NCBI GenBank assembly: GCA_025846845.1 | Contig: JAOYTL010000002.1 | Location: 434,001-498,000, forward strand | Source: Alloboseaceae bacterium BT-24-1 | GTDB taxonomy: Bacteria > Pseudomonadota > Alphaproteobacteria > Rhizobiales > Beijerinckiaceae | Length of the DNA: 64,000 nucleotides | Direction of reading: 5' to 3' | In this document: positions 1 through 7,102 of the stretch, piece after piece | How the letters are laid out: each line of letters starts with the position of its first letter | Numbering within the stretch: the first letter of the stretch is position 1 | Notes under the pieces: generated by a model | Seen by the model: only the letters and a program-made list of their open reading frames with translations | What the model was told of the DNA's origin: nothing | Database searches by the model: none | Position numbers and translations under genes: made by a program

Positions 1-1067
1 ACGTTGGTCAGAGCGTCGGCGGCCTTGGCCAGGTCGGCGTCGTTCTGAATGTTGTAGTCGTTGCCGGTCGCGGTGCCGTCGACGGCGCTGCCAATGCCGA
101 GATTGGTGGCAGTAACCGTCTCGCCCTGGACGTCGAGCTTGTTCTTGTTGGCGCCGGTCTTCTCGTTGAAGGTGATCGACAGCTTGTCGCCGCTGAGCAG
201 GTTGATGCCGTTGAAACCAGCGTCCTTGGCAAGGCCGTCGATCTGATCGCGCAGGTCGTTGAACTGCTTGACCAGGGTGGTGCGGACGGCCGAGTTGCCG
301 CTGGCGACGACGGCAGTGTTGTCGGCGGTGCCGAACAGCGCCGTATTGTCACCGGCGACGGCGGCGAAGACACCGGCATTCAGAGTACCGGCTTCGATGG
401 TCAGCGCGTCGGAGCCGGAGCCGGTGACGGTGAGCTGGCCGTCATTGCCGACCGAGGCCGTGGCGATGCCGGAGGAGTTGATGTTGTTGACGAGGTCGCG
501 CAGCGTCGTCGTGCCATCGAAGCTGAACGAGTAGGTGGTGTTGCCGGCCTGGATCTGGACGGCGTTGGTGCCGGCGCCGGCGGCGGCGACGCCAAGGTTA
601 CCTTGATAGCCGGCAGTCGCCGTGTTGGCGGTGACGCCGTTGTCATCGATAACCAGCTTGTTGAGTGCAGCCTCGCGCTGGGACGAATTGCGCAAGGTGG
701 CTTCCGCCGTCGTGGCGAGACCGCCGGCGACATTCGACGTGACCTTGGGACGATTCGAGGCGGCGTCGTTCTGGGCCTGCTTGACGGTCGACTGCAGCGA
801 CTTGACCAAGCTGGTGATCGAGTCGAGGCCCTTCGAGGCGGCCTGGATGGTCTGGACGCCGTTGGAGATGCCGTCGAGGAGGTCGGTCAGCTGACCGGCA
901 CGGTCGTTCAGGCCCGAAGCGGTGAAGAAGTTGACCGGGTTGTCGACGGCCGAGTTGACCTTCTTGCCGGTGGCGAGACGGAACTGGGCCTGCTGGGCTT
1001 CGGTCTTGGTGGAGCCGAGCGAGGAGAGGGCGCTACGCACGCCGGAAGAAAGAGAAACGGTGGCCAT
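1..1067 (-). CDS. flagellin (3' end beyond the left edge)
   Basis: Structural subunit of the flagellar filament, exported by the flagellar type III apparatus. About 355 codons are open from ATG at 1067 to the window edge with no stop. The N-terminus (MATVSLSSGVRSALSSLGS) and the following heptad-rich segment, including ATGKKVNSAVDNPVNFFTA and repeated Asn/Gln-rich helices, match the conserved flagellin D0/D1 coiled coil. Around residues 150-250 the sequence becomes a Gly/Thr/Asn-rich variable domain, and helices typical of the returning region begin near residue 265 (RTTLVKQFNDLRDQIDGLA). An AAGGG lies about 9 bases before the ATG. The gene is preceded by a long leader of roughly 220 bases up to the terminator of the FlaG-like gene, so it is probably its own transcription unit. 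The family is certain; which flagellin paralogue it is cannot be told. Confidence 0.93.
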   Translation of the reverse strand, partial: MATVSLSSGVRSALSSLGSTKTEAQQAQFRLATGKKVNSAVDNPVNFFTASGLNDRAGQLTDLLDGISNGVQTIQAASKGLDSITSLVKSLQSTVKQAQNDAASNRPKVTSNVAGGLATTAEATLRNSSQREAALNKLVIDDNGVTANTATAGYQGNLGVAAAGAGTNAVQIQAGNTTYSFSFDGTTTLRDLVNNINSSGIATASVGNDGQLTVTGSGSDALTIEAGTLNAGVFAAVAGDNTALFGTADNTAVVASGNSAVRTTLVKQFNDLRDQIDGLAKDAGFNGINLLSGDKLSITFNEKTGANKNKLDVQGETVTATNLGIGSAVDGTATGNDYNIQNDADLAKAADALTN

Positions 1068-1171
1068 GTTGGAAAACCCTTCTGGTCAGATGCCTTCTGG
1101 CGTCGGGGCCGTCCTGGCCGCGACCCGTGGACCATCGGGCCCGATCTCGTAACAGCTGGTAAATTCGCCCC

Positions 1172-1191
1172 CGCGAATTGCTCGCGAATTG
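1172..1191. repeat. direct repeat of CGCGAATTG upstream of flagellin
   Basis: CGCGAATTG occurs at 1172-1180 and again at 1183-1191, 11 bases apart (one helical turn). A partial inverted copy, AATTCGC, lies at 1162-1168. The spacing in the flagellin leader/promoter region suggests a protein-binding site, but no regulator is identified. Confidence 0.4.
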
Positions 1192-1205
1192 GGCAAAGCC
1201 GCGGC

Positions 1206-1213
1206 ATGGTTAA
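1206..1213 (-). promoter_or_regulatory. CtrA-type half-site TTAACCAT upstream of flagellin
   Basis: The minus strand reads TTAACCAT about 140 bases before the flagellin ATG. This octamer is a known half-motif of the cell-cycle regulator CtrA in alphaproteobacteria. No second TTAA at the 7-base spacing is present here, so it is only a weak candidate. Confidence 0.3.
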
Positions 1214-1288
1214 CCAAATGTCACAGGGGGCCGGTGCGCGCCCATCTGCAGCCGTTAGCCGCAAGATCTCGCGGCGAGACAAGGAAAA

Positions 1289-1319
1289 GCCGCCGGCGAC
1301 GAATCTCGTCACCGGCGGC
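1289..1319 (-). terminator. intrinsic terminator of the FlaG-like gene
   Basis: A 14-bp stem (1289-1302 with 1306-1319, one G-T type mismatch) closes a 3-base loop. On the minus strand it is followed by CTTTTCC. It lies 44 bases after the stop of the minus-strand gene ending at 1363 and so separates that gene from flagellin. Confidence 0.75.
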
Positions 1320-1362
1320 CAAAGGTGAGGCGGACGATAAAGAGGCGGATGAACGGCTGCGT

Positions 1363-1830
1363 TCAGGCGATGCGCTCGATCTCGTGCTGCTGGCTGGCGC
1401 TCTCACGGCCGCGCTCGATGATCTCGCGCGAGAGGGCGCGCAGCTTGAGCAGAGTCTCGTCCGGAAGCTGCTCAACCACTTCGCCGGTGTCCCGATCCGT
1501 CTTGCGCAGCACGATGCTGCGCGTCTTGGGATCGATCTCGAGCCGGCGGTCGATCACGTCGCGCAGGTCCTGCTGGCGGCGCTGTTCATCGAAGCGGCGC
1601 TGCTGCGTCGCCTCGTCCTGCGTGCTCTGCTGGCGCTGCGCGTCGGAACGACGCTCTTCGGCGCGGGCGCGGATGTCGAGCTGGACCGGCTCGCCGGCCG
1701 CGATCGAGCGGACGGTCTTCTCCGGGGGGAGTTCGACCGGCGTCGCGCCGTTCTGGACGGAAATATCGGTGCGAATCGTCGCCTGGACGGCACCGGTCGC
1801 GAACGTCTTGGGTGTCGCGCCGAAATCCAT
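1363..1830 (-). CDS. FlaG-like flagellar protein
   Basis: Small (155 aa) acidic/basic, Arg- and Gln-rich protein next to flagellin. Its C-terminal half (LEIDPKTRSIVLRKTDRDTGEVVEQLP, split here only for description) follows the FlaG pattern in which a beta-strand repeat is followed by DxxTGEVIxQIP and a short helix. FlaG proteins influence filament length and are encoded next to flagellin. The middle (residues about 60-100) is a charged helix rich in Arg/Gln/Glu. ATG at 1830 is preferred because GAGAGGAG lies 5-8 bases upstream; a longer frame from a TTG at 1848 would include the ribosome-binding site. The unit ends in its own terminator. The similarity to FlaG is confined to the C-terminal motif, so the assignment is moderate. 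Confidence 0.6.
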   Translation of the reverse strand: MDFGATPKTFATGAVQATIRTDISVQNGATPVELPPEKTVRSIAAGEPVQLDIRARAEERRSDAQRQQSTQDEATQQRRFDEQRRQQDLRDVIDRRLEIDPKTRSIVLRKTDRDTGEVVEQLPDETLLKLRALSREIIERGRESASQQHEIERIA

Positions 1831-1988
1831 TCTGGACTCCTCTCGCAAGGGCGGACTTCTTCCAAGCGTAAGACCATGCAGCAGAGAGTTGAATTTGCCG
1901 TTAGGGAAATTGGTAAATTGCGATGCAGTTTTCGCTTTATGCGTGCTCTGACAGGGTTAATGTGCCTCTGGTCGAGTCGCTTCTCAGA

Positions 1989-1996
1989 TTAACCAT
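1989..1996 (+). promoter_or_regulatory. TTAACCAT octamer, possible CtrA half-site
   Basis: TTAACCAT on the plus strand in the 243-base gap between the FlaG-like gene and the FlgN-like gene. A further TTAA lies at 1955-1959 but not at the 7-base spacing. The rest of the gap is AT-richer than average and shows no gene. Confidence 0.25.
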
Positions 1997-2073
1997 GGTC
2001 TTCTTCGTTATCGACGCGTCCTGATTAGGCTATGACGCAGCTGTCTCTCAGGCTTTTCTTGCCTGCCCAGCTC

Positions 2074-2562
2074 TTACAGGCTCTTCGAAAGCACCAGGGG
2101 GCCGGCGTTGGGTCGAGCGAAGACTCCGGCTCCGACTGTGGCGGTCGGTCCGTAGCCCGGCGCCTTGTTCTGCCGGTTGGCATCAGCCGCCAGGTCGCGC
2201 ATGATCGATTCTGAGATCGCCCGCGCCGTCGCCAGCACGGTTTGGTTGAGATCGATCAGGTCCTGGAAGGCGAGGTGAGCCGTCTTCAGGCGCTTGACCC
2301 TGTCCGGCGCGAAGCGGGCGAGTGCAACGGCGTTCAGCTTGATCTGCTCGACGCCCTTCATATAGACGCCGGCGAGCTCGGCCTTGCGTGTCTCCCGCTC
2401 CATTGCGTCCTTGAGGCGTCCCGCCTTGACCAGGCCGGTCTCCTCGCCGACCACATGGGAGAGGGCGCCGAGCGTCTCCATGACGGCTTCGATCAGCGTC
2501 TCGGCCTCGACGGCGTTCGAGACGCGCGGGCGCTCGTCGACGACGCGCAGGCGATCAACCAT
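2074..2562 (-). CDS. FlgN-like flagellar chaperone
   Basis: 162-aa, mostly helical cytoplasmic protein as the last gene of the flgI-flgJ unit. Residues about 15-120 form long amphipathic helices (AETLIEAVMETLGALSHVVG, then a Lys/Glu-rich helix, then FQDLIDLNQTVLATARAISE), which is the layout of FlgN, the chaperone that keeps the hook-filament junction proteins FlgK/FlgL export-competent. The C-terminal 30 residues are Gly/Pro/Ala-rich and look disordered. Its ATG lies inside the 3' end of flgJ (8-base overlap), indicating translational coupling. The sequence itself is too divergent for certainty; position and helical pattern drive the call. Confidence 0.6.
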   Translation of the reverse strand: MVDRLRVVDERPRVSNAVEAETLIEAVMETLGALSHVVGEETGLVKAGRLKDAMERETRKAELAGVYMKGVEQIKLNAVALARFAPDRVKRLKTAHLAFQDLIDLNQTVLATARAISESIMRDLAADANRQNKAPGYGPTATVGAGVFARPNAGPLVLSKSL

Positions 2563-2917
2563 TGCCGGCTCCCGCCGGTCCGGTGGCGCTCGCGCCGGCC
2601 TGGACCTGGATCAGGTCGCGCATGATCTGGTCGGAGAGGCCGACGCCGCCGGCCCGCTGCATCTGCTTGGCATATTCCTGCGTCAGCATGGAGCGCCAGA
2701 CATCGCCGCCGATGCCGTTCTCGCCGAGCGGGCCCTCTGTCCCGCTCGAGCTCATCATCGTCTGCGTGAAGTTTTCGAGGAAGACGGTCTCGAAATCGGC
2801 GGCGGTCTTCTTCGCCTTGCTGTTCTGCGAGCTCAGCGCGTCGGCGATGCCACCGGCGAGATTGACGGCGGCGCCGATGGCGAGCTTGGCGGCGGGGGCG
2901 GCGAGGATGGCAGTCAT
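2555..2917 (-). CDS. flgJ: FlgJ-type rod-binding protein, single domain
   Basis: 120-aa protein with the rod-binding domain (residues about 35-100: ADFETVFLENFTQTMMSSS, then GGDVWRSMLTQEYAKQMQRA), which caps or scaffolds flagellar rod assembly in the periplasm. It stops after this domain and lacks the C-terminal muramidase found in enterobacterial FlgJ, as is usual in alphaproteobacteria, where a separate peptidoglycan hydrolase does that job. The ATG overlaps the flgI stop codon (TAATG, one shared base), so it is co-translated with the P-ring gene. Confidence 0.88.
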   Translation of the reverse strand: MTAILAAPAAKLAIGAAVNLAGGIADALSSQNSKAKKTAADFETVFLENFTQTMMSSSGTEGPLGENGIGGDVWRSMLTQEYAKQMQRAGGVGLSDQIMRDLIQVQAGASATGPAGAGNG

Positions 2918-4173
2918 TACATCACCTCGATATCGGCTTGCAGCGCGCCGGCTGCCTTGATGGCTTGCAGGATGGACAGCAGGTCGCGCGGGCCGAGACC
3001 CAGCGCATTGAGCCCGTCGACGAGTTCGCGCAGGGTCACGCTCTCCCTGACCAGAGCGAGCTTGTTGGTGCCCTCGGTGTCGACCTTGACGTTGCTGCGC
3101 GGGACGACGACGGTCCGGCCCTGGCCGAACTCGTTCGGCTGGCTGACCTGCGGCTCCTCGGAGATCGTCACGGTCAGGTTGCCCTGGGCGACGGCGACAG
3201 TCGAGACGCGCACGTCCTTGCCCATCACGATGATGCCGGAGCGCTCGTCGATGACGACGCGGGCGCCCTGGTCGGGCTCGACCCGGAGCTGCTCGATGTC
3301 GGTGAGCAGCCGGATCATGTTGCCCTGGAAACGCGGTGGGATCTGCAGCAGCACCGTCGAGGGGTCGGTCGGCTCGGCCGAGTCGCCGCCGATGAAGTCG
3401 TTGATCGCGGCCGCAACGCGCCTTGCCGTGGTCAGGTCGGGATTGCGCAGCGACAGGCGCAGTGTCTTCAGCTTGTTGAGGGCAAAATCGATCTCACGCT
3501 CGACCAGGCCGCCATTGGCGATGCGTCCGACGGTCGGGACGCCGCGGGTGATCTTGGCGGCCTCGGCCTCGGCCGAAAAGCCGGAGATCGCGACAGGCCC
3601 CTGCGAGACGGCGTAGACCTCGCCATCAGCGCCGAGTAGCGGGGTGGCGAGCAAGGTGCCGCCCTGCAGCGACTTGGCGTCGCCCAGTGCCGAGACAGTG
3701 ACGTCGAGCCGTGTGCCCTGGACAGCGAAGGGCGGCAGATTGGCGGTGATCATCACCGCTGCGACATTCGCCGTACGCATGCTGGCGCCGCGGGTGTTGA
3801 CGCCGAGGCGCTCCAGCATCGCGGTCAGCGACTGCTTGGTGAAGGGGGCGTTGTTGAGCGTGTCGCCGGTGCCGTTGAGGCCGACGACGATGCCGTAGCC
3901 GAGGATCTGGTTGCTGCGCACGCCCTCGACCGAGGCAAGGTCCTTGATGCGCGAGAGTGCGGTCCCCATGCCGCCGCTGCCGGCGAAGGCGGTTCGCGTG
4001 GCGCCGGCCTCGGCCGCGCCGCTGCGCGCCGGGCCGTTATTGGTGCCGTTGCCGCCGCGCCCCATCGGGCCCACAGGCCCGGGCGGGGCGAGATCGGCCG
4101 CCATGGCCGCGCCGGCCAGCAGCAGTACTGCAAGCGGCGTCAGCAAATGGCGAAGGCGAAAGGGGCGAGGCAT
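2917..4173 (-). CDS. flgI: flagellar P-ring protein FlgI
   Basis: 418-aa periplasmic protein that forms the P ring around the rod in the peptidoglycan layer. It has a signal peptide (residues 1-25, LLTPLAVLLLAGAAMAADL), followed by an unusual Pro/Gly/Asn-rich insert (about 26-65). The FlgI core starts at SRIKDLASVEGVRSNQILGY and continues through GLNGTGD, TPLLGADGEVYAVSQGPV and the C-terminal TLRELVDGLNALGLGPRDLL motif near the end. It is the first gene of flgI-flgJ-flgN-like. A sigma-54 type promoter lies at 4209-4224, about 35 bases before the ATG. The insert after the signal peptide makes the protein some 40-50 residues longer than the enterobacterial form. Confidence 0.97.
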   Translation of the reverse strand: MPRPFRLRHLLTPLAVLLLAGAAMAADLAPPGPVGPMGRGGNGTNNGPARSGAAEAGATRTAFAGSGGMGTALSRIKDLASVEGVRSNQILGYGIVVGLNGTGDTLNNAPFTKQSLTAMLERLGVNTRGASMRTANVAAVMITANLPPFAVQGTRLDVTVSALGDAKSLQGGTLLATPLLGADGEVYAVSQGPVAISGFSAEAEAAKITRGVPTVGRIANGGLVEREIDFALNKLKTLRLSLRNPDLTTARRVAAAINDFIGGDSAEPTDPSTVLLQIPPRFQGNMIRLLTDIEQLRVEPDQGARVVIDERSGIIVMGKDVRVSTVAVAQGNLTVTISEEPQVSQPNEFGQGRTVVVPRSNVKVDTEGTNKLALVRESVTLRELVDGLNALGLGPRDLLSILQAIKAAGALQADIEVM

Positions 4174-4208
4174 TTGGCACCGGGGTCGATCTGATGTCGC
4201 CAGCCCGT

Positions 4209-4224
4209 TGCGAGGAGCGTGCCA
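4209..4224 (-). promoter_or_regulatory. sigma-54 promoter of the flgI operon
   Basis: The minus strand reads TGGCACGCTCCTCGCA: GG and GC are exactly 10 bases apart, as required for a -24/-12 promoter, with one mismatch (TCGC instead of TTGC). The predicted start point near 4198 gives a leader of about 25 bases. An IHF-like site lies just upstream at 4252-4264. Confidence 0.65.
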
Positions 4225-4251
4225 GTTCGGGAGAAAGTGAAAACGCTTTTT

Positions 4252-4264
4252 AATCAGTATTTTA
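4252..4264 (+). promoter_or_regulatory. IHF-like site upstream of the flgI promoter
   Basis: AATCAGTATTTTA matches the IHF consensus WATCAANNNNTTR with one mismatch. It sits about 30 bases upstream of the -24 element, a place where IHF commonly bends DNA to bring an activator to sigma-54 polymerase. The surrounding stretch is the AT-rich part of the flgI/fliX gap. Confidence 0.4.
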
Positions 4265-4338
4265 GAGATGTCTGGCCAGATCGGGTAGGGAGCGGGCGCC
4301 GGCGCAAAGCTGCCGCCCCGGCAAATCCTGCCGGGTCA

Positions 4339-4354
4339 TTTACCGATCGTTAAC
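4339..4354 (+). promoter_or_regulatory. CtrA-type box upstream of fliX
   Basis: TTTACCGATCGTTAAC fits TTAA-N7-TTAAC with one mismatch in the first half. It lies about 75 bases before the fliX ATG, facing fliX. In Caulobacter fliX is also divergent from flgI and is CtrA-dependent, which supports the reading. Confidence 0.45.
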
Positions 4355-4429
4355 CACGTTGCCGGCACAAGGAAGTGGGTCAGGCAGCGTCCGTTCAGCG
4401 CCTTTTCAGGCCGACCTTGCGAGAGCGTG

Positions 4430-4837
4430 ATGATCCGCATCGACCAGCGCAGCCCCGTCACCTCGACCAGTTCGACCAGCCGCAGCGGGTCGACCGGCGG
4501 ATCGAGCTTCCGTCTGCCGACACGCGAGAGCGCGGCGACGGCACAAGGCACCTCCATCAGCCAGGCCGGCTCGCTCGACGGGCTGCTCGCGGTCCAGGCC
4601 GAGGAAGACGGGCAGGAGCGCAAGCGACGCCAGGCGCGCCGGGGTCACGACCTGCTCGACGGGCTCGACCAGCTCAAGGCCGCCTTGCTGGCAGGGCGTG
4701 TGCAGGTTTCCGAGCTCGAACGGCTGAAGGCGATGCTGTCGGCAAGGCGCGAGGCGACCAACGATCCACGCCTCGACGAGGTGCTCGCCCATATCGAGCT
4801 GCGCGCCGCGGTCGAGCTGGCGAAGCTCGGACGCTGA
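4430..4837 (+). CDS. fliX: flagellar assembly regulator FliX
   Basis: 135-aa protein of the FliX family, known only from alphaproteobacteria. In Caulobacter it links completion of early flagellar structures to activation of the sigma-54 regulator FlbD. A Ser/Thr/Gly-rich N-terminus (residues 1-50) leads to the conserved part (LLAVQAEEDGQERKRRQARR, GHDLLDGLDQLKAALLAG, then a Leu-rich helix ending in ELAKLGR). It is divergent from flgI, the same arrangement as in Caulobacter. ATG at 4430 is preferred over the GTG at 4427 directly before it; the upstream GAGAG is a weak ribosome-binding site. The stop is 3 bases from the convergent neighbour's stop. Confidence 0.85.
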   Translation: MIRIDQRSPVTSTSSTSRSGSTGGSSFRLPTRESAATAQGTSISQAGSLDGLLAVQAEEDGQERKRRQARRGHDLLDGLDQLKAALLAGRVQVSELERLKAMLSARREATNDPRLDEVLAHIELRAAVELAKLGR

Positions 4838-4840
4838 GTT

Positions 4841-5473
4841 TCAACGCGGCAGCTTGATTTCCGGCAAGGGTGCCCGTGCCAGCCGGCCAACCTCGCCCGA
4901 GCGACTGCTCTTGAGCTCTCCAAGAAAGCTGCGGATCGCGTCGTCGCCATAGGCGCGGCGGCTGATCGCGAACAGAAGCACGGCGTCACGCCCGCCAGCG
5001 CCCTTGCGAGGGACATAGCGATAGGCATTCCACTCGGCGATCAGCTGACCGCGTTCCTCGGCACTGATCAGAAAGTCGAGCATCACCTCACCGGTCTGCT
5101 TGTTCTCCATGATCGCCATGTTGAACAACGGGTCCTTGCCCTTGCGCTGATTGAGCGAGCGCACCTGTGCAGCCAGCGCCTCGCGGGGGCCAGAGCCGGT
5201 ATTGAGGAACTCGACCAGGATCATGCGGGTGTACGCGCCGGGCGCCTCTCCGGCCGGCAGATATTCCTGCTTGTCGTAACCGGGGCCGGGCTGTGAACTC
5301 CATGCCAGTCGATAGCTTGTCCCGCCGAAGCTGAGCGGGCCGGGAACGCCCAACCGGTCGACCGGCTGGGCGAACGCAAGGGAGGGGATACCTGCCATCA
5401 GGACGGACAAGGCCGGGGCCCCAATGTCGCGCCGGCTCGGCACGCGCGAGCTGTCCGATCGTTGCATGGTCAT
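4841..5473 (-). CDS. exported protein of unknown function
   Basis: 210-aa protein with an N-terminal export signal (MTMQRSDSSRVPSRRDIGAP followed by a hydrophobic run ending SLAFAQ). The SRRDI just before the hydrophobic run resembles a twin-arginine signal but the match is weak. The mature part carries no motif I can name; it contains a repeated Trp/Tyr-rich pattern (LISAEERGQLIAEWNAYRYV) and ends in a Ser/Arg-rich tail. ATG at 5473 is chosen because GGAG lies 5 bases upstream and the signal starts there; the open frame extends further to 5614 without plausible signals. It follows the cupin gene on the same strand with a 49-base gap and might be cotranscribed. Confidence 0.6.
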   Translation of the reverse strand: MTMQRSDSSRVPSRRDIGAPALSVLMAGIPSLAFAQPVDRLGVPGPLSFGGTSYRLAWSSQPGPGYDKQEYLPAGEAPGAYTRMILVEFLNTGSGPREALAAQVRSLNQRKGKDPLFNMAIMENKQTGEVMLDFLISAEERGQLIAEWNAYRYVPRKGAGGRDAVLLFAISRRAYGDDAIRSFLGELKSSRSGEVGRLARAPLPEIKLPR

Positions 5474-5522
5474 CCATTCTCCATCTGCCGGGCGTTTTTC
5501 CGGCTGGATGCTCTTGTCGGCG

Positions 5523-6068
5523 TCAGCGAATGAATTGGTCGGCGTAGTCGGCCCCGAGCCCATTCGTCGCGTAATGCGCCCGGCATTTGTCGAGCCGGGT
5601 GAAGACGTCGTCATAGCCGAGGCACTTGCCGTCCGGATCGACGTAGATCATCGCGCCGTTGACCTGGAACATCGTGATCATCTCCTCGACGTCGGGATCG
5701 ACCACCAGCGTATGGGTCTCGCCCGGCGCCTCGTAGACATAGGAGCCTTCGGTCGCGACCCAGTCATGTTCGAGATAGCGCCACTTGCCCTTCAGCACAT
5801 AGCCGTGCACCGGCTGGGGATGGCGATGGCGCGAGAGCACGCCGGCGCGGCGTACGCGCAGCAGGTTCATCCAGTAGCCGCGCGTCACCGAGAGGCACAA
5901 AGGGCGGAACCAGACATTGTCGTCGACCGGCACCCAGACGCGCTCGTCTTCCGGGATGACGTTCGGCACGATCAGCTCCGGCGGAGAATCCTTCGGCTGC
6001 GGGTGCCGATAGGGGGTCCAGCGCTCTTCGGAGCTGACCTGGACGGGGACCGGGCTGACCTTGTTCAT
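5523..6068 (-). CDS. cupin protein, 2,4'-dihydroxyacetophenone dioxygenase-like
   Basis: 181-aa single-domain cupin. Residues about 70-130 carry the metal-binding cupin motifs: HRHPQPVHGYVLKG (His cluster of motif 1) and YEAPGETHTLVV (motif 2 His), preceded by RGYWMNLLRVRRAGVLSRH. The sequence resembles the 2,4'-dihydroxyacetophenone dioxygenase family, iron enzymes that cleave the C-C bond between keto and hydroxymethyl carbons, but the substrate here is unknown. ATG at 6068 has GGAGG 8 bases upstream; an upstream frame into the SDR gene is spurious. The SDR gene upstream on the same strand suggests a shared catabolic role. Confidence 0.75.
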   Translation of the reverse strand: MNKVSPVPVQVSSEERWTPYRHPQPKDSPPELIVPNVIPEDERVWVPVDDNVWFRPLCLSVTRGYWMNLLRVRRAGVLSRHRHPQPVHGYVLKGKWRYLEHDWVATEGSYVYEAPGETHTLVVDPDVEEMITMFQVNGAMIYVDPDGKCLGYDDVFTRLDKCRAHYATNGLGADYADQFIR

Positions 6069-6088
6069 CGTTATTTCCTCCGGTTGAG

Positions 6089-6124
6089 TTCCTGATTCAG
6101 CTGGCTGGGCGGCTGATTCAGGAA
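6089..6124. repeat. imperfect inverted repeat between SDR and cupin genes
   Basis: Arms 6089-6100 (TTCCTGATTCAG) and 6113-6124 (CTGATTCAGGAA) are complementary except for the central base, with 12 bases between. CTGATTCAG is also repeated directly. It lies just before the cupin ribosome-binding site, so it could be an operator or an RNA hairpin controlling the cupin gene. Confidence 0.4.
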
Positions 6125-6166
6125 ACGCGGCCATGCCGCTGGTGTTTCGATCTTTTCTACGTGCTG

Positions 6167-6886
6167 TCAGACGGCGAGATAGCCGCCGTCGACCGGCAGG
6201 ACCGCGCCGGTGACGAAGCGGGCGGCGTCCGAGAGCAGGAACAGCACCGCGCCGCCGACATCGCTCGGATCGCCCCAGCGGTTCATCGGAGTACGCGACA
6301 GGATCGGGGCGGAGCGCGCCACATCCTCGACCAGCGGCTTGGTCAGTTCGGTCGCGATCCAGCCGGGGGCGACGGCGTTGACGCGGATGCCGTCCTGCGC
6401 CCAGGCCGCGGCGAGCGACTTGGTCAATTGCCCGACGCCGCCCTTCGAGGCGGAATAGCCCGGCGCATAGGCCGAGCCGTGGAAGGTCAGCATCGAGGCG
6501 GTGTTGACGATCGCGCCCTTGGCGAGCGCGAGCTTCTCCTTTGCGGCGAGGCACATCCGCATCGTGCCGGTGAGATTGACCTCGATGGTCAGCCGGAAGG
6601 CCTCGATCTCGAACTCCTTGCCGCCGCGCTGGATCATGCCGGCGCAGTTGACCAAAGCGTCGATGCGCTCGCAGCCGGCCGCGATCGCTGCCACCTCGGC
6701 ATCACTGGTGACGTCGAGCCGGGCATGGCGGATCGCGGCATGTGCGGGCGTGGCCGCGACCTCGTCGTCGGTGAGGCCGGTGGCGAGGACCTGGTAGCCG
6801 GCTTCAGCCAGCGCGAGCGCCGCGCCGGCGCCGATGCCGCGGGTGCCACCGGTGACGAGGGCGAGGGGGGAGGAGGCGTTTGTCAT
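6167..6886 (-). CDS. SDR-family oxidoreductase
   Basis: 239-aa short-chain dehydrogenase/reductase. The Rossmann nucleotide-binding motif TGGTRGIG is at residues 12-19, NCAG (here VNCAGM) near 80, the catalytic Ser in NTASM, and YSASKGG (Tyr-x3-Lys) near 145-150. VNAVAPGWIATELTK and VTGAVLPVDGGYLAV are the usual C-terminal motifs. It would oxidise or reduce a hydroxyl/keto group using NAD(P)H; the substrate cannot be told. It precedes the cupin gene by 98 bases on the same strand, and the two may act on one aromatic or sugar pathway. Confidence 0.88.
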   Translation of the reverse strand: MTNASSPLALVTGGTRGIGAGAALALAEAGYQVLATGLTDDEVAATPAHAAIRHARLDVTSDAEVAAIAAGCERIDALVNCAGMIQRGGKEFEIEAFRLTIEVNLTGTMRMCLAAKEKLALAKGAIVNTASMLTFHGSAYAPGYSASKGGVGQLTKSLAAAWAQDGIRVNAVAPGWIATELTKPLVEDVARSAPILSRTPMNRWGDPSDVGGAVLFLLSDAARFVTGAVLPVDGGYLAV

Positions 6887-7102
6887 CGTTGCAATCTAAA
6901 TCGGTTCGCAGACTTGCCAACTGCGCCGGAAGACGGGGCGCCCTGCGTCGGCGCAGCGGGCGGCGTTGCTTGCCCGTGGAGTTGCCCAAAAGGCCGGCTT
7001 CCCCCTTGGAGCGGAACCCGCTAGGAAGCGCGCGGGCGGGTCGCGGCCCTACAGCCGCTGCTTGCAATCGTTCCAGACTGGCCAGAGCAGGGGTCGTATC
7101 AC

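Noticed and set aside
1068..1288. sigma-54 promoter for flagellin
   Set aside because: No GG-N10-GC element of the TGGCAC-N5-TTGC type is present on the minus strand; only a CtrA-like half-site and a direct repeat were found.
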